A DNA stretch of 64,000 bases from Bacteroidota bacterium (lineage in GTDB: Bacteria; Bacteroidota; Bacteroidia; NS11-12g; UBA9320). A program made the position numbers and the translations under genes. The number at the start of each line of letters is the position of its first letter. The first letter of the stretch is position 1. The notes beneath the pieces are model-generated. The model saw only the letters and a list, made by a program, of their open reading frames with translations. It ran no database searches and was not told the origin of the DNA. The stretch covers positions 201,999-265,998 of the forward strand of contig NVWV01000003.1 in assembly GCA_002746305.1 (NCBI GenBank), written 5' to 3'. Of this stretch, positions 18,480 to 28,498 are shown one piece after another.

Positions 18480-21071
18480 ATGATTTCCAATCGACTGCAT
18501 TTCCTGCTGTTCTTTTTGTTTGGTTTAATTTGTTTTGATGCTAATGCCCAACAAATTCCAGAAAAAGAAGGAACACCTAACTATATTCTACGAAACAATG
18601 ATTTTCAAGAGAGAAGGATAACTTCTTCATTTGAAAATTTTGGTAAAAATTACTTCATTGGTGACTCTTACCTGTCTCAAAAAAATAGTAAGAATAAAAA
18701 ATCTTCTAGTTGGGTTCCTAAAGGACCTTATGGCATAGATGATCTTGCTGGCATTGGTAGGGTAAACAGTATGCGGTTTCATCCTACAGACACCAATATT
18801 TGGTTTATATGTGTCGCTCAAGGAGGTGTATGGAAAACTATAAATGCAGGAGAAAGCTGGACATCCATTTCAGGAGACCTCCCCATTCTTAGAACATCAT
18901 ATCTCGCTATTCATCCCACAAATCCAAATATTATGTATATAGCTCTTGGAGACTTTGCATACCTTGGACATAACTTACAGGCAAACGAGAATAAACGCAC
19001 AAGCCACTATGGTTTAGGGGTTTACAAAACTATAAATGGCGGTAAAAACTGGATGCCAACGGACTTATCCTTTGAACAAACCGACTTTGAAGGTTCACTT
19101 ATAGCTAAAGTCTTTATTCACCCAACCAATCCTGATACAGTAATCGCTGTTGGACAAACTGGGAGTTTCTTATCGTATGACGGAGGAGTTAGCTTCTCTC
19201 AAACCAATAACGCATTGTTTTGGGATTTAGAACAGCATCCCAATTCTCCAGACATTCTATTTGCGAGCACTGGATATGTACATTCATACAAACTAGGAAG
19301 TGCAGGTATTCTAAAATCAAATGATTTTGGAGCAACTTGGTCTAGTGCCACCTCTTCCATACCTGCTACCAATGCAGTACAACGAATAGAATTGGCAGTA
19401 TCCCCCTCTGACCCAAACTATGTTTATGCTATTGCATGTGATACTCTTGGAGGTTTCTTTGGTTTTTATAAATCAACAGATGGAGGTTTATCTTTCTCTA
19501 CGAAACTTGATAATACATATCAATACAACATCTTGAACAATTCACTTGATGATAAACCTGGAGGCCAAGGAAGATATGATTTGGCTATCTCAGTAGATAA
19601 GAACGACAAAAATAAAGTACTAATAGGAGGAGTCAATATTTGGCAGACTTCCAATGGAGGGACATCTTTTGTACCCATTACTTACTGGCTTTTAAATTAC
19701 TATAAAGAGAGTTTGCATGGGGACATTCAAGAAATCGTTCAGCATCCAACTAATAATTCATATTTTGTTTGTCATGATGGTGGATTTAGTAGAAGTTACT
19801 CCATAATACCAGACAATGTAGCTGACCTTAAAAACACCTATGTCTCTAAAACCAGTTGGACAAATTATACAAAGGGACTAAACATCACTTCATTCTATAG
19901 GCTTAGTGTTAACCCGCAAAACGGAAATGAAATGATGGCAGGGGCACAAGACAATTCCACTGTATATACCTCTGGTACGGATTCCTTATTCTTTAATCTA
20001 AGTGGTGGAGATGGAATGGAATCTACATTTGCAGATGAAGTGAATATGCGATACACCTCGTCTCAAAATGGACGAATCATTGCCTATAATTCATTTGGGG
20101 GAGGCTTCACATATGAAAATACAATCTTTCCTCCCGCAGGAGAATCTGGAGAATGGACTACTCCATTTGTCTTTGCTAATAACCAATTGTACATTGGATA
20201 TGTCAATGTTCATGTCGCTAATTACGGCTATCTCACTAAAAGTCTAAGTAATTTCACAGGCTCACCATTTACTGCCTTGGATGTAGAAAAAGCAAATGGC
20301 CAGACCATATATGGTGCAAAAAGAGGATATGCCAGTAGTGGTATTGAAAATAACTTTTATGCCTCAACCAATGGAGGTGATACTTGGCAAGACAAAAACA
20401 CAGGCCTTCCCAGAAATCTCTATCCCTCATACATAGAGATGAATCAAAACAAACCTTCTTCGGTCTGGATCTCTTTTTCTGGGTTTGACAAGGACAATAA
20501 AATTTTCGGAAGCTCAAATGGGGGTGATACTTGGGTTAACATGACGTATGATCTTCCTAATATTCCTGTGAACACAATTGTCCAGCAACAAGACGGCAGT
20601 GATTTCATCTATATAGGGACAGATCTAGGTGTATTTTATCTGCTACCCAATACGACATCTTGGATCCCGTATAATGAAGGAATGCCAAAGGTAATTATAT
20701 CAGAGCTGGAGATTGATACTGTCAACTACACCTTACTTGCAGCCACATTTGGACGTGGTCTTTGGGAAATAGATTTGTTGGAATATCAAAAGAACAATGT
20801 TTCAGTTAGCTCTTCTAGTATTGATTTTCAAATAAAAACATACCCCAATCCCGTATCAGATGTTGTAACATTATCTTGGAGCAAGAAAATTTCAAGTAAA
20901 AATCTTAACCTTAACATCATTGACATTACAGGAAAGACCGTGATGCAGAAATCTTTCTCTAATCACATAAATGAGACGATAATTAATGTAGAATCATTTC
21001 CAACAGGTCAGTATTATGTGATAATGAAAGCAAACAATAAAAGATATGTAACCTCATTCTTAAAAGAATAG
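18480..21071 (+). CDS. T9SS-secreted protein with sortilin/BNR-type propeller repeats
   Basis: Large secreted protein of 863 residues. It has a signal peptide (LLFFLFGLICFDANA), then many VPS10/BNR-like units of the type WKTINAGESWTSIS, KTINGGKNW, KSNDFGATW, STNGGDTW and SSNGGDTW, which form beta propellers. The last 75 residues are a T9SS sorting domain (TYPNPVSDVVTLSW ... GQYYVIMKANNKRYVTSFLKE). Export would go through the Sec system and then SprA. The ligand or substrate is unknown; relatives act in glycan binding or cleavage or simply as surface proteins. Confidence 0.88.
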   Translation: MISNRLHFLLFFLFGLICFDANAQQIPEKEGTPNYILRNNDFQERRITSSFENFGKNYFIGDSYLSQKNSKNKKSSSWVPKGPYGIDDLAGIGRVNSMRFHPTDTNIWFICVAQGGVWKTINAGESWTSISGDLPILRTSYLAIHPTNPNIMYIALGDFAYLGHNLQANENKRTSHYGLGVYKTINGGKNWMPTDLSFEQTDFEGSLIAKVFIHPTNPDTVIAVGQTGSFLSYDGGVSFSQTNNALFWDLEQHPNSPDILFASTGYVHSYKLGSAGILKSNDFGATWSSATSSIPATNAVQRIELAVSPSDPNYVYAIACDTLGGFFGFYKSTDGGLSFSTKLDNTYQYNILNNSLDDKPGGQGRYDLAISVDKNDKNKVLIGGVNIWQTSNGGTSFVPITYWLLNYYKESLHGDIQEIVQHPTNNSYFVCHDGGFSRSYSIIPDNVADLKNTYVSKTSWTNYTKGLNITSFYRLSVNPQNGNEMMAGAQDNSTVYTSGTDSLFFNLSGGDGMESTFADEVNMRYTSSQNGRIIAYNSFGGGFTYENTIFPPAGESGEWTTPFVFANNQLYIGYVNVHVANYGYLTKSLSNFTGSPFTALDVEKANGQTIYGAKRGYASSGIENNFYASTNGGDTWQDKNTGLPRNLYPSYIEMNQNKPSSVWISFSGFDKDNKIFGSSNGGDTWVNMTYDLPNIPVNTIVQQQDGSDFIYIGTDLGVFYLLPNTTSWIPYNEGMPKVIISELEIDTVNYTLLAATFGRGLWEIDLLEYQKNNVSVSSSSIDFQIKTYPNPVSDVVTLSWSKKISSKNLNLNIIDITGKTVMQKSFSNHINETIINVESFPTGQYYVIMKANNKRYVTSFLKE

Positions 21072-21078
21072 GATAAAA

Positions 21079-21687
21079 CTATTGTAGCTTCTCGATAACA
21101 TTTTCTAAAAAAGAACTAACCCAAACAGCATATTGCTCCCCAGATGGATGGAGGTCATCTTTTGCTCTATATTCTTCTTTTATTTCAGCTTCAAGTGAAA
21201 TGTCCGTCACATTGTAAAAATCAATTTTTTGTTCCTCACAAATGACTTGAATTGAAGTATTAAATATTTTGAGCTCTGACGTTGTTTGTATCTTCTTATC
21301 TTTTCCAAAAGGGGTGTACCCATAATTGGGAATTGAAACTACAAAAATGTGATTCTTTTCTCCTCCAGAATATTGAATTGCCGTTTCAACTAAATTTCTA
21401 AAGTCATTTTCAAAGTCTTCAAGCGGCAATCCTTGGTACTGATTATTTACCCCAATTAACAAGGAGACTAAATCATACCTTTCTTCTAAATCTGCTCGCT
21501 TAATACCCCGTTGTAAGTCATCAGTTCTCCATGCATTTTGAGCGATAATTCTCACCTCCACATCAGTATCAATCTTCTTTCTTATGCCATCTGCTAATTG
21601 ATTCGGAAAATTATCCGAAAAAGCGATTGAAGTTCCAATTGTGTAGCTATCACCTAAGGCCAAATACGTTTTCTTTTTATTCTCCAT
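21079..21687 (-). CDS. SGNH/GDSL-family hydrolase
   Basis: Probable esterase or lipase of the SGNH fold, 202 residues. Block I is ALGDSYTIGTS (catalytic Ser near residue 15), block III is LLIGVNNQYQG, and the Asp-His pair is in DDLHPSGEQYAVW near the C terminus. No signal peptide is seen, so it is likely cytoplasmic. It converges with the T9SS gene, the two stop codons being only 7 bp apart. The substrate is unknown. Confidence 0.9.
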   Translation of the reverse strand: MENKKKTYLALGDSYTIGTSIAFSDNFPNQLADGIRKKIDTDVEVRIIAQNAWRTDDLQRGIKRADLEERYDLVSLLIGVNNQYQGLPLEDFENDFRNLVETAIQYSGGEKNHIFVVSIPNYGYTPFGKDKKIQTTSELKIFNTSIQVICEEQKIDFYNVTDISLEAEIKEEYRAKDDLHPSGEQYAVWVSSFLENVIEKLQ

Positions 21688-21853
21688 ATTAGTTTTAAAA
21701 TTAGGTTCTAGGCCTTTTGTAACTACGCATTATAGCCACCAACAGAATTATGACCCAAAAAGGTCAGCTTATGCATTCAAAGTTAGACAATTGATTCAGG
21801 TTAGTCACAGGCTACTAAAAGCTATTCTTATATTCGTTACCCTAAAATAAGAC

Positions 21854-23521
21854 ATGACCGATTTAGAAATAGCCCAAAAAGTAGAAATGCAGCATATAAA
21901 TACGATTGCTGCTAAACTGAATATAGACCCAAATGACCTTGAACAATATGGAAAATACAAAGCCAAGTTGCCACTTAATCTCATTGATGAAAGTAAGATT
22001 GCGAATAGTAATCTCATTCTAGTAACTGCACTTACTCCTACTCCAGCAGGTGAGGGCAAAACAACTGTTTCTATTGGTCTAAATGAAGGTCTAAATAAAA
22101 TTGGCAAAAAGTCAGTAGTTGTTCTCCGTGAACCGTCTTTAGGTCCTGTTTTTGGGATAAAAGGAGGTGCTGCTGGTGGTGGTCATTCACAAGTTGTTCC
22201 TATGGAAGACATCAATCTTCATTTTACTGGAGACTTTGGGGCCATAGAAAAAGCGAACAATCTACTTAGTGCACTAATAGATAATAATCTACAGAGTAAA
22301 ACTCGAAATCTGAATATTGACCCACGTACCATCATTTGGAAACGTGTGATAGATATGAATGATCGTGCTCTTCGGAATATAACTATTGGTCTTGGAGGAA
22401 CTGCCAATGGAATCCCTCGTCAGGATGGATTTAATATAACTGCGGCAAGTGAAGTTATGGCTATACTGTGTATGGCTAAGGATATAGACGACTTGAAGAG
22501 CAAATTAAGTAACATCTTTATAGGTTATACCTTTGATAGAAAGCCAATATATGCTCGAGATTTGAATGCTGAAAATGCAATGACCTTATTGCTAAAAGAC
22601 GCAATCAAACCAAACCTAGTACAAACATTGGAACACAATCCTGCGATTATACATGGAGGTCCATTTGCAAATATTGCCCAAGGAACCAATACCATAATAG
22701 CAACTAAAATGGGAATGTCCCTTTCGGATTATGTAGTTACTGAAGCTGGTTTTGGTGCAGATTTGGGAGCTGAAAAATTCTTGGATATCAAATGTGGCTA
22801 TGCCGGTTTGAAACCAAAAGCAGTAGTAATAGTAGCCACTATTCGAGCTCTCCGTCATCATGGAGGTGCTCCAAAGGAAGAATACAATGATGCAAACTTG
22901 GATAGAGTAAAATCAGGATTTGTAAATCTTGAAAAGCACATAGAAAATATGGCCAAGTTTGGATTACAGCGTATTGTGGCTATCAATAATTTCTATACCG
23001 ATAGTCAGGAAGAAATTGATTGGTTAATCGAAAAATGTAAAAGCATAGGTGTGAAAGCAGTGCTAAGCAAAGGATGGGCTGATGGAGGAGAGGGAACCTC
23101 TGACCTAGCTAGAGCAGTAGTGGAAGAAGTAGAAAGTGGTAAGAGCAACTTCCAAAAATTATACGATTGGGATGCTCCAGTAAAAGACAAAATAGAAAAG
23201 ATAGCAAAAGAGATATATGGAGCAGATGGTGTGGATTATGCTGCTGCTGCGAATAGAGGTCTAAGGACGATAGCTAAACTTGGTTTGGACCACTTGCCAA
23301 TATGCATGGCCAAAACCCAAAAATCTTTTTCTGACAATGATAAATTAACCGGTAGACCAACTGGTTTCCGTATCACTGTACGTGAATTTGAAATTGCTGC
23401 GGGGGCTGGATTCTTGATTCCAATTCTCGGTAATATGATGCGTATGCCAGGTCTACCTGCTGTACCTGCAAGTGAAGGCATGGACATTGACAATGACGGT
23501 GTGATTTCTGGGTTGAGTTAA
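21854..23521 (+). CDS. fhs: Formate-tetrahydrofolate ligase
   Basis: Makes 10-formyltetrahydrofolate from formate, THF and ATP, feeding one-carbon metabolism. The 555 residues match the family. Visible are the P-loop TPTPAGEGKTT (61-71), LREPSLGPVFGIKGGAAGGG, the FTGDFGAIE region, and the C-terminal GAGFLIPILGNMMRMPGLP. It is divergent from the SGNH gene with 166 bp between. Confidence 0.98.
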   Translation: MTDLEIAQKVEMQHINTIAAKLNIDPNDLEQYGKYKAKLPLNLIDESKIANSNLILVTALTPTPAGEGKTTVSIGLNEGLNKIGKKSVVVLREPSLGPVFGIKGGAAGGGHSQVVPMEDINLHFTGDFGAIEKANNLLSALIDNNLQSKTRNLNIDPRTIIWKRVIDMNDRALRNITIGLGGTANGIPRQDGFNITAASEVMAILCMAKDIDDLKSKLSNIFIGYTFDRKPIYARDLNAENAMTLLLKDAIKPNLVQTLEHNPAIIHGGPFANIAQGTNTIIATKMGMSLSDYVVTEAGFGADLGAEKFLDIKCGYAGLKPKAVVIVATIRALRHHGGAPKEEYNDANLDRVKSGFVNLEKHIENMAKFGLQRIVAINNFYTDSQEEIDWLIEKCKSIGVKAVLSKGWADGGEGTSDLARAVVEEVESGKSNFQKLYDWDAPVKDKIEKIAKEIYGADGVDYAAAANRGLRTIAKLGLDHLPICMAKTQKSFSDNDKLTGRPTGFRITVREFEIAAGAGFLIPILGNMMRMPGLPAVPASEGMDIDNDGVISGLS

Positions 23522-23549
23522 AAGCTATAAGTGTTTCTGGAAGGCTTAA

Positions 23550-23589
23550 ACTCTCAAAGGAGAGTCAATCCGACTGAGGAATCCCTCAG
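23550..23589. other. Two tandem small hairpins after fhs
   Basis: ACTCTC (23550-23555) pairs with GAGAGT (23560-23565), and CTGAGG (23574-23579) with CCTCAG (23584-23589). They lie between fhs and the next gene and may be a weak terminator or the remnant of a dispersed palindromic repeat. No T tract directly follows. Confidence 0.35.
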
Positions 23590-23642
23590 GCTTCATTAAG
23601 AAATTTCCTTATTATATTCGAATTTTTTTTATTCAAAATATA

Positions 23643-24656
23643 TTGGTTTATCAAAATTACCGTTCAATATTAAAACAATTAAAAGCTGATCTTATTGGTA
23701 AAGATGCCCATAGAGGTGTTACACTTACCTATTCATGGCTTGCCAACCAATTTGGACATTTCTCGCTTGGTTTTATCCCAACGGTATTACTTGTTCGTTT
23801 TTTCGAGCACCTATACCCGCAAAAAAACGATACCCTCACAGGGATTGTGTTGGTCTCTTTATTCTGGCTCATTTTCGAGTCGCTCAATCTTTTGATTCCT
23901 ATTCTGTTTGGATCATCCAATACCATAGACCCTGAATCGGATTCTTTTCAGACGGATTGGAAAAATCTCATCTTTGATACATTCACCGATCTTTGCTTTT
24001 TCTGGTCTGGAGCTTTTGCCGCTGGACTTATTAGTGACTTTTCGATATATAAGCTTTACACTTTTGGACTCCTTTTTATGATTCTTGCGTTCTGTAGTTA
24101 TTATTGGTATGGAGTCAAATTAAGTCAGAACCATGCCTTTTACCCTTTTCAGTTTCGCCTTAGTCAATGGAACAAGCATTTGACTACAGAGAACAAACAG
24201 AAGATTCAGAATTACATTGAAAATGCCGATGATGGTCAACACATGCTGGTTTTTGGATCTACCCGTTCAGGAAAGTCCAGTTTAAGTGTTGGTATTTCAA
24301 ATGAGCTTTCAATCCGAGGCAAATGTTGTTTTTATACAACCGCAAGCAAGCTGTATGGCGACTTTTTTTATCCAGAGAGAAGCTTAACCTACGAAACCAG
24401 TTTTTGGACGTGGAGAGAGGCTGAGTACTTGGTTATCGATGATATAAACCCTGGACTACCCGTTAGTGATATTGTAAATCCTTCCAATTTTTTGCATCTC
24501 ATAGATACGTATTCTGCTAAAAACGTGAACAACCGTAGGGAGCTACGAACGAAGAACATCATCTGGATCCTCGGAAAAGATCACAAAGGGCTATGGAATG
24601 ACATGTTGATCGAAATTGGTGTAAACGAGAAAGATATTACGTCTATTTACCTTTAG
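23643..24656 (+). CDS. Membrane protein with P-loop ATPase domain, unknown function
   Basis: I do not recognise the family. The frame opens with TTG at 23643 (VYQNYRSILKQLKADL...); no ATG lies upstream in frame, so a TTG start is assumed, giving 337 residues. An N-terminal soluble part is followed by three or four membrane segments (FIPTVLLVRFF, GIVLVSLFWLIF, LLFMILAFCSYYWYG). A cytoplasmic domain has a Walker A motif (VFGSTRSGKSSLSVG) and a likely Walker B (YLVIDDINPGL). It may be an AAA/STAND-like or transport-type ATPase. It meets the PAS-LuxR gene tail to tail with a 5-bp gap. Confidence 0.7.
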   Translation: MVYQNYRSILKQLKADLIGKDAHRGVTLTYSWLANQFGHFSLGFIPTVLLVRFFEHLYPQKNDTLTGIVLVSLFWLIFESLNLLIPILFGSSNTIDPESDSFQTDWKNLIFDTFTDLCFFWSGAFAAGLISDFSIYKLYTFGLLFMILAFCSYYWYGVKLSQNHAFYPFQFRLSQWNKHLTTENKQKIQNYIENADDGQHMLVFGSTRSGKSSLSVGISNELSIRGKCCFYTTASKLYGDFFYPERSLTYETSFWTWREAEYLVIDDINPGLPVSDIVNPSNFLHLIDTYSAKNVNNRRELRTKNIIWILGKDHKGLWNDMLIEIGVNEKDITSIYL

Positions 24657-24661
24657 GACTT

Positions 24662-25387
24662 TTACAAGATGTTATTCTCGTGTGCAAAGCTTACCAAATG
24701 AGGCAGGCTTTTTACTTCGAATTTTTTATACAGAGGAATTATTCTTTTCTCAACTGCCGAAACTGAAACACTCAGTTTATTTGCAATTTCTTTGAAAGTT
24801 AAGCCCTTTGCAGCAAGGCTTAATGCTTCTTTTTCCTTTTTTGATATTGCCCAATGTAAAAACAGTTCCTTATTCAGCATCTCTTCAAAATTTGATTTGT
24901 CTGGTCCATAGGCAGAATACTGCATAATACTACCAAGCTTAATTGTGTTGATTCTTTCTGCAATTCCAATAATTTGGTCTACTCTTCCTTCTTTTACTGT
25001 ATGCACATTTACCCGCCAAACCAGAGGAACATGTTCACCACTTTTATGGACCTTTTTCGTCTCTAAAGTAAAACTATACTCTTTCAGTTTTTTAGTCTTA
25101 GTGCTTAAAAAAAGTAATGCTTTATCATTAATTTCATTCGAAAATTTCGCGTATTCTGGGGCTGTAATATTCACCAAGTGAAGCATATTGATTTCTTCAT
25201 TTTCGTATCCAAGTAGATCGTCCCAACCTATTGCATATAGCATCCTATGCTGGCTAAATGAATAAACATAAATCCCTTGTCCGTTAAAGTGTGAAATCTC
25301 CTTATTCAGCTCTTGGTATTCCTTACTCTTTAAGCTGACAGGTACATCACTAATTTTTGACTTACTAAATTTTCCTAGTGTTTTCAA
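24662..25387 (-). CDS. PAS-domain LuxR-type transcription regulator
   Basis: Regulator of 241 residues. The middle part (residues about 35-150) looks like a PAS sensor fold (FSQHRMLYAIGWDDLLGYENEEI; VPLVWRVNVHTVKEG). The C terminus is a LuxR/GerE helix-turn-helix: ISKKEKEALSLAAKGLTFKEI followed by ANKLSVSVSAVEKRIIPLYKKF. It is probably a DNA-binding protein responding to a small molecule or redox cue; the signal is unknown. It converges with the P-loop membrane protein gene. Confidence 0.85.
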   Translation of the reverse strand: MKTLGKFSKSKISDVPVSLKSKEYQELNKEISHFNGQGIYVYSFSQHRMLYAIGWDDLLGYENEEINMLHLVNITAPEYAKFSNEINDKALLFLSTKTKKLKEYSFTLETKKVHKSGEHVPLVWRVNVHTVKEGRVDQIIGIAERINTIKLGSIMQYSAYGPDKSNFEEMLNKELFLHWAISKKEKEALSLAAKGLTFKEIANKLSVSVSAVEKRIIPLYKKFEVKSLPHLVSFAHENNIL

Positions 25388-25812
25388 TAGGACAAAAGTA
25401 CAAAACCTGAGGAATCACACAGTTTTTTAATACAATTATTAAATATAACCTTGAACCAAGTTTAGAATTCAAAACCGGGAACCCGTCGAAAAAATTTTAA
25501 CTCCCATTTTAATTTAACTCTGAAGAGGTTATCTCAATTGACTATGAAATCTTCAAATTATTGGGTAAAAATATTCTCTTATTTTTAATAGGAGGATATT
25601 CACCCCAATTGACTTTCCCTTAAGAATAGATTTCCATTCCTTCTAAAAAAAATTTGTTTCTTAGGCTTTAAAGGCCTAGGGTATAATCATATATCCGCTT
25701 ATTTAATACACTTAAATCGTGTGGCAGATACTTGTGATGAAAATCTGACATTAGGTAAGGGAACCATTTTGGAATTGTGGTTCTAATAAGTAAACCGTCA
25801 AATTAGGCCATT
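25388..25812. other. Intergenic region between PAS-LuxR gene and LRR gene
   Basis: 425 bp of AT-rich DNA with no plausible gene. It should hold the divergent promoters of the two neighbours. I see no clear RNA gene, long repeat or strong terminator in it; two similar words (CAATTGACT near 25540 and 25605) are the only repetition noted. Confidence 0.5.
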
Positions 25813-28458
25813 ATGAAAACCATATTTTTCTTCACTCTTCTTTCTCTCACTGCATTTATAAGTAACGCACAATATGTGACCATCCCAGATAGTACTTTTG
25901 TATTGTTTTTGCAATCTGCTTTCCCCAATGCTATGACTGGAAATCAGATGGATACTACTGATTCTTTGATTACACATGTAACAGAGCTTTATTGTGGTAA
26001 CATTAGTCTCACGAATCTATATGGGATACAATTTTTCGACTCACTTCAAGAACTTAACTGTAGTTATAATCTGTTGACTCAATTACCCACATTGCCTAGA
26101 AATTTGGTAACACTTCGGTGTAATAGCAACCAGCTTACTAGCCTGCCTGCCTTACCTGATTCTTTGACATCACTTTCATGTGAAAACAATGAATTAACTA
26201 GTATACCTGCCTTGCCTAGTTCTTTAAATGGTCTTTATTGTTCTCATAATCAACTAACGAGTCTGCCTGCCTTGCCTAGTTCTTTGACCCGGCTCGATTG
26301 TGATCACAATGCGTTATCTAGCCTGCCTAATCTCCCTGACATATTAGGAACGCTATATTGTAATAATAATGAACTAATAAGCCTACCCATTTTGCCTAGT
26401 TATTTGCACAGTTTGTCTTGCACAGATAACCCTCAATTGGCGTGTTTGCCTTATTTTTCACAAAATAGTTTTCATAGGTTTGAGGTTAAAAAAAATACAC
26501 AAATCCCGTGCCTGCCTAAATACATTTTCGTGATTAACCCTTCGGACAGTTCAACTTATCTTCCCATATGTAGTCCTACTTCAGGTTGTCCCATTGCATA
26601 TAACATTATAGGGAATGTGCACCATGATACTTCCATCAATTGCATGACAGATAGTCTAAACAATGGTCCACTACTTAGTGGTGTAAAAATGCTTAAATAC
26701 ATTAATGGTGCACTAAAAAGTCAGACCTACACAGATGTCAATGGCTTCTATAGTTTTGATGCATCTACAGGAGACAGTGTTGTGGTACAAATAGATTCAG
26801 TTAATTCTCTTTTTGTAAGCTGTCCTCTATCTGGGATTAGAACTATCAATATCACCACTACGGACACCGTATTTACTAACCAAAATTTTGGTGTAGAATG
26901 CAATGGAGTAGATGTTGGAGCATGGTCTATTCAAGGAAGTTTTAGACCCACTAGAAATAGACCTGTTTACATCCAAGCGGGAGATGTAGGCCACCAGTTT
27001 AAGCTGGGATGTGCTGACAACGTATCTGGAACCGTGACTACTACCATTATGGGTTCTGCAAACTATGTAGCACCTCTAGCTGGAGCACTTACGCCCACCA
27101 GTGTAGTCGGGAAAACCTTGACCTATACCATTACTGATTTTGGTGCAATAGACCCAGATTCTTCATTCAATATTATTGTAAAGACAGATTCGAATGCCAT
27201 AGTTGGTAGAAATATCTGCATCAAAACTAAAGTGACTACTTCTGCAAGTGATATAAACTCTGCAAATGATTCTCTCCTATTTTGCGGAGAAATAGTGAAC
27301 TCATATGACCCCAATGACAAAGCTGCCTACCCCGGTGAAGTTGCCATTCCTGATAGTTGGATTACGTACACCATCCGTTTTCAAAACACAGGTACAGACA
27401 CGGCATATCACATTATCATCAGAGACACGCTAAGTCCTTTTTTAGATGAAAGTACTTTTACTTACTTAGACGGCTCTGTGAAACCTATAATTAGCCTAAC
27501 TGAAGGAGCAATTTTATTCAATTACCCTCATATAAACCTACTAGACAGCTTTCATAACGAACCTGAAAGCCATGGATGGGTTCAGTACAAGATAAAAACA
27601 GTAGCCAATCTACCGCACTTTGCAGTAATCGACAATACTGCCTCTATCTACTTTGATCAAAACAGTCCTGTGGTTACCAATACCACTATCAATGAGTATG
27701 TTATTCGAACCTCCCAAGACATTACATCCTGTGATTCAGCAAATATTCACGGCAAAATATATTACACTAACCAAACGATTGTTGACACATTAACCAATGA
27801 TGGTGTTAGCGTAGTCACCACTAACTTAGTGATTCATAAATCAAGTTTCAGCTCCCAAAATGTTACTTCCTGTGATTCTGTAGATTATCTAGGCAATACA
27901 TATTACACCTCTCAAACCATAAGAGATACTTTTAGCAATATTCTGGGTTGCGATAGTATTGTCACAACTAACATGGTCATTCATTCTATAGAGTCACAAA
28001 CTACCTTAACTGGGGCAACTATCGCAAGTAACCAAGCAAATGCACAATATCAGTGGCTAGACTGTAATGATACATACAGCATTATTGCATCAGCAATTTA
28101 TCAATCATATACAGCGAGCGAGAATGGTAACTTCGCAGTAGAAGTAAGTCTTAATGGTTGTTTGGACACATCATCATGTGTGATTATTAGCACCCTGGGA
28201 GTAAGTGAAAATAGCCTTAACGACCAATTTAAAATTTACCCTAACCCAACCAAAGGTGATATTGTGATTGAGTTTGAGAATATTCACTCACAACTTCAGG
28301 CAAAAATCACTTCTGTTACGGGCGAAGTGATTGCTACAAAGACTGTCTCAAATACGAATAAGCTAGAGTTTAACTTGGAGGCTGCCAAAGGCATTTATTT
28401 TATAGAAATAACCACAGAAAAAGAAGGGAGAGTAATGGTTAGAGTAGTAAAGGAATAG
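25813..28458 (+). CDS. T9SS-secreted leucine-rich-repeat surface protein
   Basis: Secreted protein of 881 residues. Order of parts: signal peptide (FFTLLSLTAFISNA); leucine-rich repeats of about 21 residues (about 65-215, pattern LPALPSSLTRLDCDHNAL); an SdrD-like module (NGFYSFDASTGDSVVVQ); the Bacteroidota DUF11/DUF7619-like domain (YDPNDKAAYPGEV ... TIRFQNTGTDTAYHI); two repeats with a CDS-x-x-x-G core (ITSCDSANIHGKIYYT and VTSCDSVDYLGNTYYT); and a T9SS sorting tail (FKIYPNPTKGDIVIEF ... GRVMVRVVKE). It is likely a surface adhesin or binding protein. The ligand is unknown. Confidence 0.88.
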   Translation: MKTIFFFTLLSLTAFISNAQYVTIPDSTFVLFLQSAFPNAMTGNQMDTTDSLITHVTELYCGNISLTNLYGIQFFDSLQELNCSYNLLTQLPTLPRNLVTLRCNSNQLTSLPALPDSLTSLSCENNELTSIPALPSSLNGLYCSHNQLTSLPALPSSLTRLDCDHNALSSLPNLPDILGTLYCNNNELISLPILPSYLHSLSCTDNPQLACLPYFSQNSFHRFEVKKNTQIPCLPKYIFVINPSDSSTYLPICSPTSGCPIAYNIIGNVHHDTSINCMTDSLNNGPLLSGVKMLKYINGALKSQTYTDVNGFYSFDASTGDSVVVQIDSVNSLFVSCPLSGIRTINITTTDTVFTNQNFGVECNGVDVGAWSIQGSFRPTRNRPVYIQAGDVGHQFKLGCADNVSGTVTTTIMGSANYVAPLAGALTPTSVVGKTLTYTITDFGAIDPDSSFNIIVKTDSNAIVGRNICIKTKVTTSASDINSANDSLLFCGEIVNSYDPNDKAAYPGEVAIPDSWITYTIRFQNTGTDTAYHIIIRDTLSPFLDESTFTYLDGSVKPIISLTEGAILFNYPHINLLDSFHNEPESHGWVQYKIKTVANLPHFAVIDNTASIYFDQNSPVVTNTTINEYVIRTSQDITSCDSANIHGKIYYTNQTIVDTLTNDGVSVVTTNLVIHKSSFSSQNVTSCDSVDYLGNTYYTSQTIRDTFSNILGCDSIVTTNMVIHSIESQTTLTGATIASNQANAQYQWLDCNDTYSIIASAIYQSYTASENGNFAVEVSLNGCLDTSSCVIISTLGVSENSLNDQFKIYPNPTKGDIVIEFENIHSQLQAKITSVTGEVIATKTVSNTNKLEFNLEAAKGIYFIEITTEKEGRVMVRVVKE

Positions 28459-28498
28459 ACAATGGAAGTATAAAATATGCAGTTGATTGGGTAATGAC

